This document shows, in pieces, positions 1-11,835 of a stretch of 64,000 nt of DNA (the first letter of the stretch is position 1; each line of letters starts with the position of its first letter). The DNA is from Watersipora subatra (taxonomy: Eukaryota; Bryozoa; Gymnolaemata; Cheilostomatida; Watersiporidae), in contig NC_088717.1 in assembly GCF_963576615.1 (NCBI RefSeq), forward strand, positions 58,888,749-58,952,748, in the 5' to 3' direction. The notes under the pieces were generated by a model, which was given only the letters and a program-made list of their open reading frames with translations, was not told where the DNA came from and ran no database searches. The position numbers were made by a program, and so were the translations under genes.

Positions 1-520
1 ATTTTGGATTTTCGACACATCTCAGGAATTTTTTATTGTTTGATTGGGTACGTCCCAAAAAGAATTTTAGTTATGCTCTATTATTCATTTATTCAATCAA
101 AACTGTGTTACTCAATTGAAACGTGGGGAAATGCACCGTAGATACATCTAAAAAGCTTAATCATATTTCAAAAGAAACTATTGCGTATAATTAACCTTAA
201 GCCTTTCGGGTTTCCAACAAAAACCTATTTGTCAATTTAGATATCTTAACTGTAGATAAACTTTATAGGTATAAATTACTCATTCAAGCTCATAAATTGT
301 TTCACTCTAGTAGCTCTGTATCACTATCACATTATCATACTCGTCATCAATTACTATCACTTCCTGTTCCCAAACATCTATCATCTGCTGGTCAAAGATC
401 CTATAATTTTGCTACACCTGCGCTGTGGAATAAGCTGTCGACTGTTTAAAGACAAACAAAATCCCTAGAAAAATTTAAGGTGAAGCTGAGGCTCTATCTT
501 AACTCTGTCGGGTGATCGTT
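1..520 (+). pseudogene. LINE reverse transcriptase C-terminal remnant
   Basis: Broken frames read like the end of a non-LTR reverse transcriptase: SNLCYSIETWGNAP, LDILTVDKLYRYKLLIQAHK, HYHTRHQLLSLPVPK and YNFATPALWNKLS, then a short region like the usual FKxKLxxYL end. Stops and frameshifts break it, so it is an old 3' fragment. The LINE clade cannot be assigned from this piece. Confidence 0.6.
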
Positions 521-1126
521 GTTATCTTGCTTTGCGCTGCTGACTCGGGCTCGCGTACTGCTGGCTTTGTCATTTCGCAATGAGCCCCATTATCATCTCT
601 TTGGGTTATCTCTTTTTACACACCTGACTATATGTTTTCTGCTCTTTATTATTATAACTTTAATCTGTGTATATTTTTTGTTTGCTTTTTGATGAAAAAA
701 AACACACACACACGCACGTACACACACACTTACGCCTGTGGACTATATTCTGTTCTAATTTTTCCATGAGCTCTAATTGCAGATAGTCAGACATCTTGTC
801 CTGTCTCCTGGATTGAACTAACTCATACTCTGAAAATGGAAGACAGACATGCAGACAGCTATTTGAAAAAACTCATTAATGCGAGGCTATTATTCGTCAA
901 TGATAATGATCTTCCAAAATCTGACTTTGAATAAAGTTTAAGACCTGTCAATGCAAGAGCACAGATATGTGAGAAATTGCGGAAACAATGAGGCTCGTTA
1001 TGATTGTACATCATTAGAAAAGCTACAGACTACTTGCTGGAGTTGTCATCCCCTTATATTTTAGTATTGCCTGGCTACTTTAAACAGCTGTAGTTCATAA
1101 GCACACACTTGAAATTGTTAGAGTGT
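521..1126. other. Non-coding stretch, nothing recognised
   Basis: AT-rich sequence between the LINE fragment and the 16-bp array. A short CA-rich run lies near 702-730. No exon continuing RLR-A was found here, so its next exon is probably outside the window. Confidence 0.4.
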
Positions 1127-2212
1127 TCCCTATACATCACCATACCTATACACCACCTTACCTATACATCACCTTACCTATACACCACTTTACCTATACA
1201 TCACCATACCTATACACCACCTAACCTATACACCACCTTACCTATACACCACCTTACCTATACATCACCATACCTATACCTCACCCTACCTATACATCAC
1301 CTTACCTATACACCACCTTACCTATACACCACCTTACCTATACATCACCATACCTATACCTCACCCTACCTATACATCACCTTACCTATACACCACCTTA
1401 CCTATACATCACCATACCTATACATCACCCTACCTATACATCACCTTACCTATACACCACCTTACCTATACACCACCTTACCTATACACCACCTTACCTA
1501 TACATCACCTTACCTATACATCACCGTACCTATACACTTCCTTACCTATACACCACCTTACCTGTACACCACCATACCTATACATCACCTTACCTATACA
1601 TCACCTTACCTATACATCACCGTACCTATACACTTCCTTACCTATACACCACCTTACCTGTACACCACCATACCTATACATCACCTTACTTATACATCAC
1701 CTTACCTATACATCACCTTACCTATACATCACCTTACCTATACACCACCTTACCTATACATCACCATACCTATACATCACCCTACCTATACATCACCTTA
1801 CCTATACACCACCTTACCTATGCATCACCTTACCTATACATCACCTTTCCTATACACCACCTTACCTATACACTTCCTTACCTATACACCACCATACCTA
1901 TACATCACCTTACCTATACACCACCTTACCTATACACCACTTTACCTATACGCCACCTTACCTATACGCCACCTTACCTATACACCACCTTACCTATACA
2001 TCACCTTACCTATACACCACTTCACCTATACGCCACCTTACTTATACACCACCTTACCTATACACCACCTTACCTATACACCACCTTACCTACACACCAC
2101 CTTACCTATACATCACCTTACCCATACATCACCTTACCTGTACACAACTTATCTATACATCACCTTACCTATACGCCACCTTACCTATACATCACCTTAC
2201 TTATAGATCCTT
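1127..2212. repeat. Minisatellite, ~16-bp unit
   Basis: About 68 copies of a unit like ACCTATACATCACCTT with few variants. Because 16 is not a multiple of 3 and the unit has no stop, it gives a false 365-codon ORF. Confidence 0.95.
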
Positions 2213-2366
2213 TTACCTACGTATCTCCTAACCTGAATAATTCATTGCAAGCAATCCACTTACCTGCACATCTCTTTACCTGCACATCTTCAAAAGTGTA
2301 AATACTGTAACTATACATAATATACAATACATAAAAATTAACTCATTAAGCAAAATATTCATGTAC

Positions 2367-5300
2367 CTTCCTCAGGAGTAGACTGTGAGACTTCAACCAA
2401 TTCCTTGCATTGAATGGGAGGAGACTCGAGGCAGAACTTGGCACACATTCCGATAATGTAGTCTTTGGCAGAGGCGAGACTGGCAGCACCTCCAGTGCCA
2501 ATGGTGGCTGTCATCCCAATCAGCTAATAAAATGTGAATTTTACAATCATGTGCTTTTTTATGATTACTTATGAATATATAACTATGATTATATAATAAA
2601 TACCTGATACTGACTCTGATTATATAATAAATACCTGCTACTGACTATGGTTATATAATAAATACCTACTACTGACTATGATTATATAATAAATACCTAC
2701 TACTGACTATGATTATATAATAAACACCTGCTACTGACTATGGTTTTATAATAAATATCTGCTACTGACTATGATTGCATAATAAATACCTGATACTGAC
2801 TATCATTATATAATAAATACCTGCTACTGACTATGTTTATATAATAAATGCCTGCTACTGACTATGTTTATATAATAAATACCTGCTACTGACTATGATT
2901 ATATAATAAATACCTGCTACTGACTATGATTATATAATAAATACCTGATACTGACTCTGATTATACAATAAATACCTGCTACTGACTATGATTATATAAT
3001 AAATACCTGATACTGACTCTGATTATATAACAAATACCTGATACTGACTCTGATTATACAATAAATACCTGCTACTGACTATGATTATATAATAAACACC
3101 TTCTACTGACTATGATTATATAATAAATATCTTCTGACTATGATTATATAATAAACACCTTCTACTGACTATGATCATATAATAAATACCTACTACTGAC
3201 TATGATTATGATTATATAATAAATACTTACTACTGACTATGATTATATAATAAATACCTGCTACTGACTATGATTATATAATAAATGCCTACTACTGACT
3301 ATGATTATATAATAAATACCTGCTACTGACTATGATTATATAATAAATACCTACTACTGACTATGATTATATAATAAATGCCTACTACTGACTATGATTA
3401 TATAATAAATACCTACTACTGACTATGATTATATAATAAATACCTACTACTGACTATGATTATATAATAAACACCTGCTACTGACTATGATTATATAATA
3501 AATACCTACTACTGACTATGATTATATAATAAATACCTACTACTGACTATGATTATATAATAAACACCTGCTACTGACTATGATTATATAATAAATACCT
3601 ACTACTGACTATGATTATATAATAAATACCTACTACTGACTATGATTATATAATAAATACCTACTACTGACTATGATTATATAATAAATACCTACTACTG
3701 ACTATGATTATATAATAAATACTTACTACTGACTATGATTATATAATAAACACCTGTTACTGACTATGATTATATAATAAATGCCTACTACTGACTATGA
3801 TTATATAATAAACACCTACTGACTATGATTATATAATAAATACCTACTACTGACTATGATTAAATAATAAATACCTACTACTGACTATGATTATATAATA
3901 AATGCCTACTACTGACTATGATTATATAATAAATACCTACTACTGACTATGATTATATAATAAATACCTACTACTGACTATGATTATATAATAAATACCT
4001 ACTACTGACTATGATTATATAATAAACACCTGCTACTGACTATGATGTGATTATATAATAAATACCTACTACTGACTATGATTGTATAATAAATATTTGC
4101 TACTGATTACAATTATATAGATTTTATTTTCAAGAATAAATATGTCAGTAGAATGCAGGAAACATGTTTATGAGATGAAAGAGTGTTAGTAGTAAGTTGT
4201 TATTTAATGCACCTGACTTGATTGTCAAGGCTGATTTACCTTGGGTGACTTTTATTGATTTTATTGATTGCAAGGTCTCATATTGCTGTCAATTTGTAAA
4301 CAGTGAACCAGAAATCTCATTGATTAGGTTTAGAATGCCAAGAACATTTCCGTATTGGCTTGAAATAATTTCTCCATTGCCAAACGGTTAAGAAATTATC
4401 GTGTTGGTTTTTTAACTATTGCACATTTCATAGTTGATAACATTGCTCTATGACAAGTTTCGCTAGCAATTATTTCAGACAATTATTAAATAAAAATGAA
4501 TATGTATATATAAATACGCTAGGTATTGATGTTTCACTAATGCTGATTGTGAATTAATTTTTTCTCAACAAGTTGAACGTTTCAGCATAGATCTTTACCT
4601 TATATGCTAACCGATCCACATTATTCAAAAATTTAGGCAACGAAAACCATGTGTACAAAATGGCTAGGTTTAACTGGCATCGAGAGCTTAAAGGTTGACT
4701 TGCAACAAAATTCGCATTACAGTTATTTGATATCAAAATATTCTCCATGTCTTACTCTGCTGTTTTGTAAGTGCAAAATATGTGAAAATGTAATTACAAA
4801 CTCTTAAAAGCTCAAAAACGAAAAGTTAATCAACGCCATCATGAAACCGCCGGAGAGGAATTCCACAATTGGAGAGAGATTTCAACCTACCGCGTTTTCG
4901 TGATGGCTGCGATTAACTGTTCATTTTTGAGCTTTTAAGAGCTTGTAATTACATTTTCACATATTTTGCACTTACAACACAGCAGAGTAAGACATGGCAA
5001 ATCTTTTGATTCCAAATAACTGTAATGCGAATTTTGTTGCAAGTCAACCTTTAAAAGGAATCGAACAGACCTGAGGTAGCTGTGCTAAAGCCTTGCCATC
5101 GTGACTCATCTGAAGTTTGATTTCTAAATACTTTGATATGAGTGCATTGTACGGGCTGTCCTTTGTCGCGCGATGATACTCGTCAAAGATGAAAAGTGAG
5201 AACTGCGAGAGAGAGGCTTCTTTGTGCATGCAGAAGTAATTGAGAATAATGGCAGGTGTGACGACGAGCACAACATATCTATCCTCCGTGATCACTTTCA

Positions 5301-8300
5301 CCAGCTGCTCAAAGGGCATCTTCACGTCTCCAGTAATCAAACGGGACTGTGGCAAAATGTAAATTCGAAAAATTGGTGGCTTTGTTTCAAGTGAGTTAAC
5401 GACATGAGACAATAACAATGAGTGAAGACAATAACAAGTGAAGACAATTGTAAAGAAATTGATGCCAATCCTGAGAGAGCTGCAAGGCCAATCATCACCA
5501 ATGCAACATGTAATAATTTCATTGCGTACCCGATCCTCCCAGGCCAATGGGAGATAATCCTGGATCTTTCGGATTTGTTGAATGGCAAGTTCAACGGTAG
5601 GTACAAAAAAAACAACTTTGGGTTTGCCTACAAAATAAACAAACCATCTGTAATTAATCTAATACATAAGCCTACAGAACAAAGACTTAGGCTTGCTCAT
5701 GGTATATATAAACTGAGATAGGGAGGTAGTTCAACTAACACATAGCTGAGCATATTTACAAACTTTCAAACTTGTATATGCACAGGCTCAGATGTACAGA
5801 TGTACATACTTTTGGTAAGATCAGCAGTGTGAGTGTGTTAATAATATATCAACAATCAATGTACGTAGAAGTGTAGAATCATAGTACCATTATTATGAAG
5901 TAAGTGTCTGTACACACCTGTTTCCCTTAGTGAGTACAGATGCTCTATAATAATCTTGATAGCGACGTATGTCTTTCCTGCACCAGTAGGTAAAAGAATG
6001 ATATCGTTCTGACCTCTCAATGATCTCTCCGCCACTTTTACTTGATAATCTCGCAGAACTAGCTTTTTGTGAAAGTCGTGGTACTCTGAATAACTCTGCC
6101 CTGTATTTATGATATAATATAACTGAGTTGAACAGAGACCTAGTTAACAACCATATGATACTCTGTATAACTCTGGCCTGTATTTATGATATAATATAAC
6201 TGAGTTGAACAGAGACCTAGTTAACAACCATATGATACACTGTATAACTCTGGCCTGTATTTATGATATAATATAACTGAGTTGAACAGAGACCTAGTTA
6301 ACAACCATATGATACTCTGTATAACTCTGGCCTGTATTTATGATAAAATATAACTGAGTTGAACAGAGACCTAGTTAACAACCATATGATACTCTGTATA
6401 ACTCTGCCCTGTACTTATGATATAATATAACTGAGTTGAACAGAGACCTAGTTAACAACCATATGATACACTGTATAACTCTGCCCTGTATTTATGATAT
6501 AATATAACTGAGTTGAACAGAGACCTAGTTAACAACCATATGATACACTGTATAACTCTGCCCTGTATTTATGATATAATATAACTGAGTTGAACAGAGA
6601 CCTAGTTAACAACCATATGATACACTGTATAACTCTGCCCTGTATTTATGATATAATATAACTGAGTTGAACAGAGACCTAGTTAACAACCACACGATAC
6701 ACTGTATAACTCTGGCCTGTATTTACCACTAGGGTTATATGCTACGAATTTTTGTCGTATTTCTCATTGTCGTAACATGTAAATGATTTAAAACGTTGCA
6801 TATTTAATTCTTCAAAGCAATTCAAACTTTCGATTCAAGAGGGGGTGTTTTGAAAACATTGTATCAACAATGAAGTACTGCGTATGATGTAAACATCAAT
6901 ATTCGTATTATTGCACAAATCTTTGCAATCGGAGGTTGAATTTTCATCATCTTCATTAGTGACGTCTATACAGCATCCCAACGCAGCTCTGTTTTCAATG
7001 CTTTTGTTTTAAAAATTTTATCTCCAAAATAAAAAATATTAACCCCGAATTTGGAAGAAAAATTTCTCACACATTTTTACATTGACGTTTGACCTTAGAC
7101 ACACTTTAAAAGTGCCAGTCGCGATATAAAATAGGTGCTCCGCTGTAGCTAAAAGCGCAACAGGCTAATATAGAAAACGCGGAGTTGTGTGACAACGTCT
7201 TTGTAGCAACTCGTCAGCTACGAACAGTTTTACTAAAGTACTAGTCTCTGATTAAACGTTTTCAACTTATTTTTTTCTACATAAAATTTTGGGCTAAATC
7301 CGTTATGATTATCAATGGAGCGACGACCAACAACATCGCGGCTAAGCTGCATAGACGGAAGAGAACAACTCCCTTTCAGTGCAGCTGATGCATCAGGTGC
7401 AGTGCTTATTGTGACAAGCTGCTGTTTTGCTTGCACCGCTCGACGGGGGAAAACTCCGCAAAAACAACTATTTGTCAAGACAGGCTATATGTGCTCACAT
7501 ACTTGGTTGCCTACCATCTGCTTCCTGCAGCTGCGAGACATCACTCATCACTGGCATATCGATAGAGTGCTGATTTGCTAGGGGATGAGAAGAAGCTAAT
7601 GTGCTGGGAGAAAGTAGATTGCCCAAATCAGGAAGTAAAGTTCCATCGGGACATGCGGGTTGTGGTTGTTTCACGGAGGAGTGTCTTTCCTTATGTTCAC
7701 CAAAAGTGCCTACGAAAGAAGTCAGACTTGCACTAAGCTGTAGTACGCTTTTTTGAAAACTAATCAGACACTTCAAGGATTTCATAAACCAACATCAAAA
7801 CATAGCGTTGTTTGGCTGAGTTTATGACACAAATTGGCATACCTGGTTCATGGCCGTGTTCGTAGCCATCTTGCGAATGTGCAACCCTGACATATAATGC
7901 GGAGCAAAGATCTTCCACTATTGTTCTCTCCACATCAACCAATGCCTCTTCCTCTCCTGCTAAAGCAAATGGTGAGACCGGAAGAGTATTTAGTGAAGGA
8001 AAATGTTCAATTTTTTAGATTTTCAATAATGAAGGGCTTTTGTCGACAGTAAACTTTTTGAAACTATTCACTGATGTGATTAATAGAGTAATCCTTCCTA
8101 CTTCAATGCTTCATCTATTGCGGTTTCACTGTATCATGGATTTTCAGTGACTTTTATATGTATACACTGTCAGTCGTAATGGTAAATGTACAAGTAATGG
8201 TAGATGTACAAGTAATAGCAGATATACAAGTAATGGTAGATGTACAAGTAATGGTAAATGTACAAGTAATGGTTGATGTACAAGTAATGGTAGATGTACA

Positions 8301-8535
8301 AGTAATGGTAGATGTACAAGTAATGGTAGATGTACAAGTAATAGTAGATGTACAAGTAATGGTAAATGTACAAGTAATGGTTGATGTAAAAGTAATGGCA
8401 GATGTACAATAGGTAATGGTAGATGTAAATTACTCTGATATACCTACCTCTAGGAGATGGTTGTAATTCTACATTGTCGAATTCTTTATTCAATTCAAAA
8501 TCAATAGAGAAACTCTCTGGTTCATCGTCACCCAT
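2367..8535 (-). CDS. RLR-A: RIG-I-like receptor DExH helicase (partial, 3' end outside window)
   Basis: Cytoplasmic RNA-sensing helicase of the RIG-I/MDA5/LGP2 family by motif content. Exons on the minus strand, all GT-AG: 8448-8535 (ATG at 8533-8535), 7843-7959, 7503-7709, 5918-6100, 5530-5627, 5071-5346 and 2367-2523; phases join without a break. The first three encode an acidic, Ser/Pro-rich N-terminus without a recognisable CARD. Exon 5918-6100 carries the Q-motif-like LRDYQ and Walker A PTGAGKT. Exon 5530-5627 carries motif Ia (FVPTVELAIQQ). Exon 5071-5346 carries motif II as DEYH, after VVLVVTPAI. Exon 2367-2523 opens with [11 protein letters not shown] (motif III). RIG-I has the same order. 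An exon matching RLR-B exon 5 was not found between 7503 and 6100; direct joining also keeps frame. Helicase domain 2 and the C-terminal RNA-binding domain must lie beyond base 1. Upstream 5' exons cannot be excluded. Confidence 0.85.
2580..4120. repeat. Minisatellite, ~31-bp unit, in RLR-A intron
   Basis: About 50 copies of a unit containing TGACTATGATTATATAATAA and ending TACCTACTAC, with point variants and a few short or long units. It starts about 55 bp from the 2367-2523 exon of RLR-A. Confidence 0.95.
4121..4690. other. RLR-A intron, nothing recognised
   Basis: AT-rich intron sequence. Short ORFs on both strands show no family resemblance. Confidence 0.4.
4691..5053. mobile_element. 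Fold-back MITE in RLR-A intron
   Basis: The outer ends are inverted copies: TAAAGGTTGACTTGCAACAA at the left and its reverse complement at the right. The similarity runs inward about 160 bp through the TCTTACTCTGCTG and AGCTCTTAAAAGCTC segments, leaving a short unique centre near 4850-4900. The right end is 18 bp from the donor of exon 5071-5346. A partial copy lies at 25785-25925. Confidence 0.8.
5071..5346 (-). CDS. RLR-A exon with DExH (DEYH) motif II
   Basis: Phase 0 at both ends, 92 codons. It contains LITGDVKMPFEQL, VVLVVTPAI, FIFDEYHRATKDSPYNALI and ends LPQ before the donor at 5070; the next exon supplies LIGMTATIG. The order GD...TP...FDExH...YN...LPQ is that of RIG-I-like helicases. 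The cysteine of the vertebrate DECH box is replaced by tyrosine. Confidence 0.88.
5918..6100 (-). CDS. RLR-A exon with Walker A motif
   Basis: The acceptor CAG ends at 6101 and the donor GTGTGT begins at 5917. The reading frame gives a region starting GQSYSEYHDF, then LRDYQ, then PTGAGKTYVAIKIIIEHLY. A longer ORF in another frame here is a shadow. The first ~25 bases and the acceptor are the first copy of a 77-bp tandem repeat that continues to 6727. Confidence 0.88.
6072..6727. repeat. 77-bp tandem repeat covering an RLR-A splice acceptor
   Basis: About 8.4 copies of a 77-bp unit containing CTGTATTTATGATATAATAT and GAACAGAGACCTAGTTAAC. The copy nearest the gene includes the acceptor CAG at 6101-6103 and the first ~25 bases of exon 5918-6100; the other copies repeat both with minor changes. 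Confidence 0.93.
6728..7502. other. RLR-A intron, nothing recognised
   Basis: Short ORFs on both strands near 7233-7580 have no recognisable motif. An exon matching RLR-B exon 5 could be hidden here but was not found. Confidence 0.35.
8173..8430. repeat. Minisatellite, 18-bp unit, in RLR-A intron 1
   Basis: About 14 copies of GTAATGGTAGATGTACAA and variants, ending about 20 bp from the donor of RLR-A exon 1. As 18 is a multiple of 3, both strands show false repetitive ORFs. Confidence 0.95.
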
Positions 8536-9165
8536 CACGTCACCATGAAAAGAGCAACCTTTTCCTACACCTCACCTCTGAATACTTCCAGCTGGAAACA
8601 GTATTACGTTGAGTTATTAACAGTTATTAACACTTCCATCTTATACTAGTACTATTCAGCTTTACAACAAATAGATTGATTTGCCTCTCCTACAGTTTGT
8701 TCTAGTGCTTCATCATTTCAAATTAGGTTGATAGATAAATAATACTGTAAAGGTTTTGTGCGACCTTCACTTTCCTCCACTAGTACAAGACTCGGTGCAT
8801 GAGTTTATACATATACTAGCTGCATTACCCGTCTACAGGAACAGACTCACGTGCAGCATAAGGTTTATTGAGAGTTGCCTTTCATACTGTAAAACAACTC
8901 CAAATATGCGGTCTACTGAAATTGTTGTCTTGATCAGAGAATGCATGCCCATATACATGTCAATGTTGGGGAGAACAATGGAAATCTGCAATGTGTCTTA
9001 CAGCTAGATGCGTGTAAAATCTAGTAAATATTCTAGATTCATGTGTCTAGATTCATGCATCCGTTTACCCTCGTCTATATTTGCAGTTGACGATCGCGCA
9101 CTTCTGCCGCTGAGCCCCCGCCTCGGCTGACCAGTCTTTACCCGCCGAGCAGTTGACAATTGCGT
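8536..9165. other. Upstream of RLR-A, nothing recognised
   Basis: This stretch should hold the RLR-A promoter or further 5' exons. No CARD-like or other coding exon was recognised. A more GC-rich patch near 9085-9160 leads into the next repeat. Confidence 0.35.
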
Positions 9166-9169
9166 TCTT

Positions 9170-9525
9170 GCACTCGCCTCGCAATCAACCGCTTCGCACT
9201 CGTAATCAATCGCTTCACACTCGCAATCAATCGGCCCGCATCCGCCTCGCAATCAATCGCCTCGCACTCTCTTCGCAATCAATCGCCTCGCACTCTCCTC
9301 GCAATCAATCGCCTAGCAATCAATCGCCTCGCACTCGCCTTGCAATCACCTCCACTCGCCTCGCAATCAATCGCCTCACAATCAGTCACCTCGCACTCGC
9401 AATCAGTCGCCTCGCACTCGCCTTGCAATCAATCAACTCGCAATCAATCACCTTGCACTCGCAACCAATCGTCTCGCAACCAATCGCCTCGCACTCAATC
9501 GCCTCGCACTCGCCAACTCATTCAT
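9170..9525. repeat. GC-richer minisatellite, ~15-21-bp units
   Basis: Irregular array built from CGCCTCGCA, CTCGCAATCAAT and similar words. Its composition is clearly richer in GC than its surroundings. The 198- and 127-codon ORFs inside are repeat artefacts. Confidence 0.9.
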
Positions 9526-9614
9526 CTGGAAAGCCGCGCCTAGAGACTCTCGCTGTACTCGGGGCGAAAAAGGTCTCCCGCACATCCCCGAGTGATGCCA
9601 CGGCCCCAAGCCTA

Positions 9615-9845
9615 GCTGTGCTACCCAGCGTTGCCCAGGTAGTAAAAAAAGTCTTTGCACAGAAAATTGACTTGTATTTAATATATAACAACATTTGCCA
9701 TTCTAACTTTCAAACTACATATCATGAAAGAAGTGTTTTGTGTAGTTGAAATAAATTAGGAAAGAAAATAAAACAACTGTGAAGGTTTTCAAACCAATGT
9801 AAATTTAAAATTTCATAACTTTTAACGACCTATATCTTTTGATAA
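9615..9845 (+). mobile_element. Dispersed repeat family R1, copy 1
   Basis: It contains GTAGTAAAAAAAGTCTTTGC, then ATTTAATATATAACAACATT, TCATGAAAGAAGTGTTTTG and GTGTAGTTGAAATAAATTAG. The same ordered words recur at 10028-10400, 11505-11835 with 14821-14950, and 54955-55420. No coding capacity is seen, so a non-autonomous element is likely. Confidence 0.75.
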
Positions 9846-10015
9846 CGTATAGTGGAACCTCAGTTCTCGAACATAATCAGTTCCAGAATTTAGTTCGAAA
9901 AGCGAGTTGTTCGAGATCCGAAACAATTTTTCCCATTAAAATAAAATAATGTAAATTTTAATCCGCTCCAAGGCAAGAAAACAACTTCGGTAAAGTATTT
10001 TTTCAACATTATACA
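9846..10015 (+). mobile_element. pogo/Tigger-like MITE fragment
   Basis: It begins TAGTGGAACCTCAGTTCTCG and contains AGTTCGAAAAGCGAGTTGTT and TTCGAGATCCGAAAC, the same kind of terminus as the element at 56889-57706. It separates R1 copies 1 and 2. Confidence 0.6.
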
Positions 10016-10027
10016 CCATAAGCTGTA

Positions 10028-10400
10028 CTTGTACCCGGGTAATAAAAAAGTCTTTGCACAAAAAATCTATTTGTATTTAACATATATAACAACATTTGTC
10101 ATTCTAACATTCAAACTACATAGGTAACGTGAGAAAAAATGATAGGCAACGTATCATGAGAAGTGTTTTGTGTAGTTGAAAGAAAGAGAAAATAAAAAAA
10201 ACTGTAAAGTTTATCAAACTTTGTCAAACAACTGTAACTTTCACACTTCATATCATGAGAAAAATGTTTCGTGCAGGTCAAATAAATTTTAAGAATAAGA
10301 CGACTATAAAATGGTTTAGATGTAGCAGTGAAATAATTAGCAAGTAATAGCTAAATTGAGTCTGTTTTGCTGCGATTACAATATGAGATGATTCGGTAAT
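10028..10400 (+). mobile_element. Dispersed repeat family R1, copy 2
   Basis: Same word order as copy 1, starting TACCCGGGTAATAAAAAAGT and ending near CTGTTTTGCTGCGATTAC. It includes a partial internal duplication around ACTGTAAAG and ACTGTAACTTTC. Confidence 0.75.
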
Positions 10401-11504
10401 AATACAATTAATACGAACTGAGAAAATAAAATAAAATTCGTGAATATGTTGAATTAATAATAACAATTCTTGCATAGAAATGTGTGTATAAAAAGTTACT
10501 GTTCCACCAACAGCTATCCATCAAAACTCTGAATACGACGATACTGGTATGACGATATGTTATGTAAAAAATAAAATATTGTAGTGTCTTTGTCTGATCG
10601 AAGGTGAGGGAATCTGGACGCTATTCCTACTCGAGATAATGCAATTGTCCGCATGAAAAGTAGTGACCTTAACAGCGATTTAGCAATTGAACCTTAAGAA
10701 AAGCCAGAAATAGAGGTTCACAAAAACAGCATCGTGTTTCATAAAGTTAATAAAATTTAATCGCCAAGTTCTAATATCGAGAGAGTCTATTGTCGATATC
10801 GTTTTGCCGAAAACAAATTAGCCCTAATACGTCGAGGACAAAAAAGCATCGCGTGTCATGAAGCTAAAAGAAAGCCATAGAGTTGTGATTATTACATCAT
10901 TTTTGTGTGAAAACGGCAAACGATGAATAGCTTATGTATAGAGGCGTGTACTAACCGGAGATTCCCATTAATGCGCTTTAGATACCTAGTAGCGGCTAAT
11001 AGTCCGAAAAGTACGGTACTCTACAAGGCGGACACTCAATCAAACAGACAGACAACGATTGCCGTTTATATAGTAGATTTCTGCTTAGTTCATAAGATGT
11101 ACAAGAATGCTCAAGTAACAGGCAATGAACAGGCCCAGAACAGCAGCTCTGCTCTTCTACACAAATGTTTGAGTTTATATAGCTAGTAAGCTCCGACTCC
11201 GTTCTACTTGGCTGGACCTGGCACGGCTCCGGCCTAGACTCGGCACGGCTCTGGCTTGGCTTTGGCTAAACTCTGACTTTGGCTAAATTATTTTGCCTGA
11301 CTGAGCACAGCCTGGCTCGGCCCTAGGCTCAGCTCTCAGTGGATCACATTCCACCACAATACATATATAATATAGGCTGTAGATCTCAACTCGAGTTGAG
11401 ATCTACAGCCTGATGACTGCGTTAGCATGAAATTGACAATAGCTGACCAAGATAAGTACTCTATTTAATTCTCTACATTTATTTATATATATATATATAT
11501 ATAC
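10401..11504. other. Non-coding stretch with palindrome
   Basis: No gene recognised. 11190-11340 has imperfect CGGCTCTGG-type repeats. 11375-11410 is a perfect 36-bp palindrome, followed by a short (TA)n run near 11487-11505. Confidence 0.5.
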
Positions 11505-11835
11505 TAGTTGAATGCCCAACATTGCCTGAGTAATAAAAATGCCTTTCGACAGAAAACTTATTTTTATTTACCGTATAAAACATTTACAATTCTAATTTTT
11601 AAAATTCGTATCATGAAAAAAGTGTTTTCGTGTAGTTCAAATAAATTAGAAAAAAAAGATAAAACAACTGTAAAGGTTTTCAAACTTTTCCGAACAACTG
11701 TAACTTTTAAATTTCCGATCATGAAATACGTGTTTTGTTGAAATAAATTAGGGGGAAAAATAAAACTGAAAATGCTAAACTGTAAATGTAAAATCCTTAG
11801 CAAGTAATGGCTAAGTGAAGCCTGTTTTGCTATAA
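11505..11835 (+). mobile_element. Dispersed repeat family R1, copy 3 (5' part, split by an LTR element)
   Basis: The R1 word order runs up to CTGTTTTGCTATAA at 11835. The R1 sequence AAAAATTATTTGGTG resumes at 14830, after the LTR element, as in uninterrupted copy 4 at about 55290. Confidence 0.7.

Noticed and set aside
1109..2206. 365-residue repetitive ORF (YTSPYLYTTLPIHHL-type)
   Set aside because: It is the translation of a 16-bp minisatellite that lacks stops in this direction; it starts at TTG and has no splice or promoter context.
5893..6150. 85-codon minus ORF starting in the 77-bp repeat
   Set aside because: It is in a different frame from the helicase. The helicase frame gives LRDYQ and PTGAGKT and ends at a good donor.
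7233..7581. Overlapping ORFs on both strands as the missing RLR-A exon
   Set aside because: No similarity to RLR-B exon 5 ([16 protein letters not shown] region) and no donor/acceptor pair with phase 1 on both sides was found.
8158..8538. Repetitive ORFs on both strands (VQVMVD and YLYIYH types)
   Set aside because: Artefacts of the 18-bp array. Only the first ~30 codons of the minus ORF are real, as RLR-A exon 1.
9153..9749. 198- and 127-residue ORFs rich in NQSPRTRLAI
   Set aside because: They come from the CTCGCAATCAAT minisatellite and have no family resemblance.
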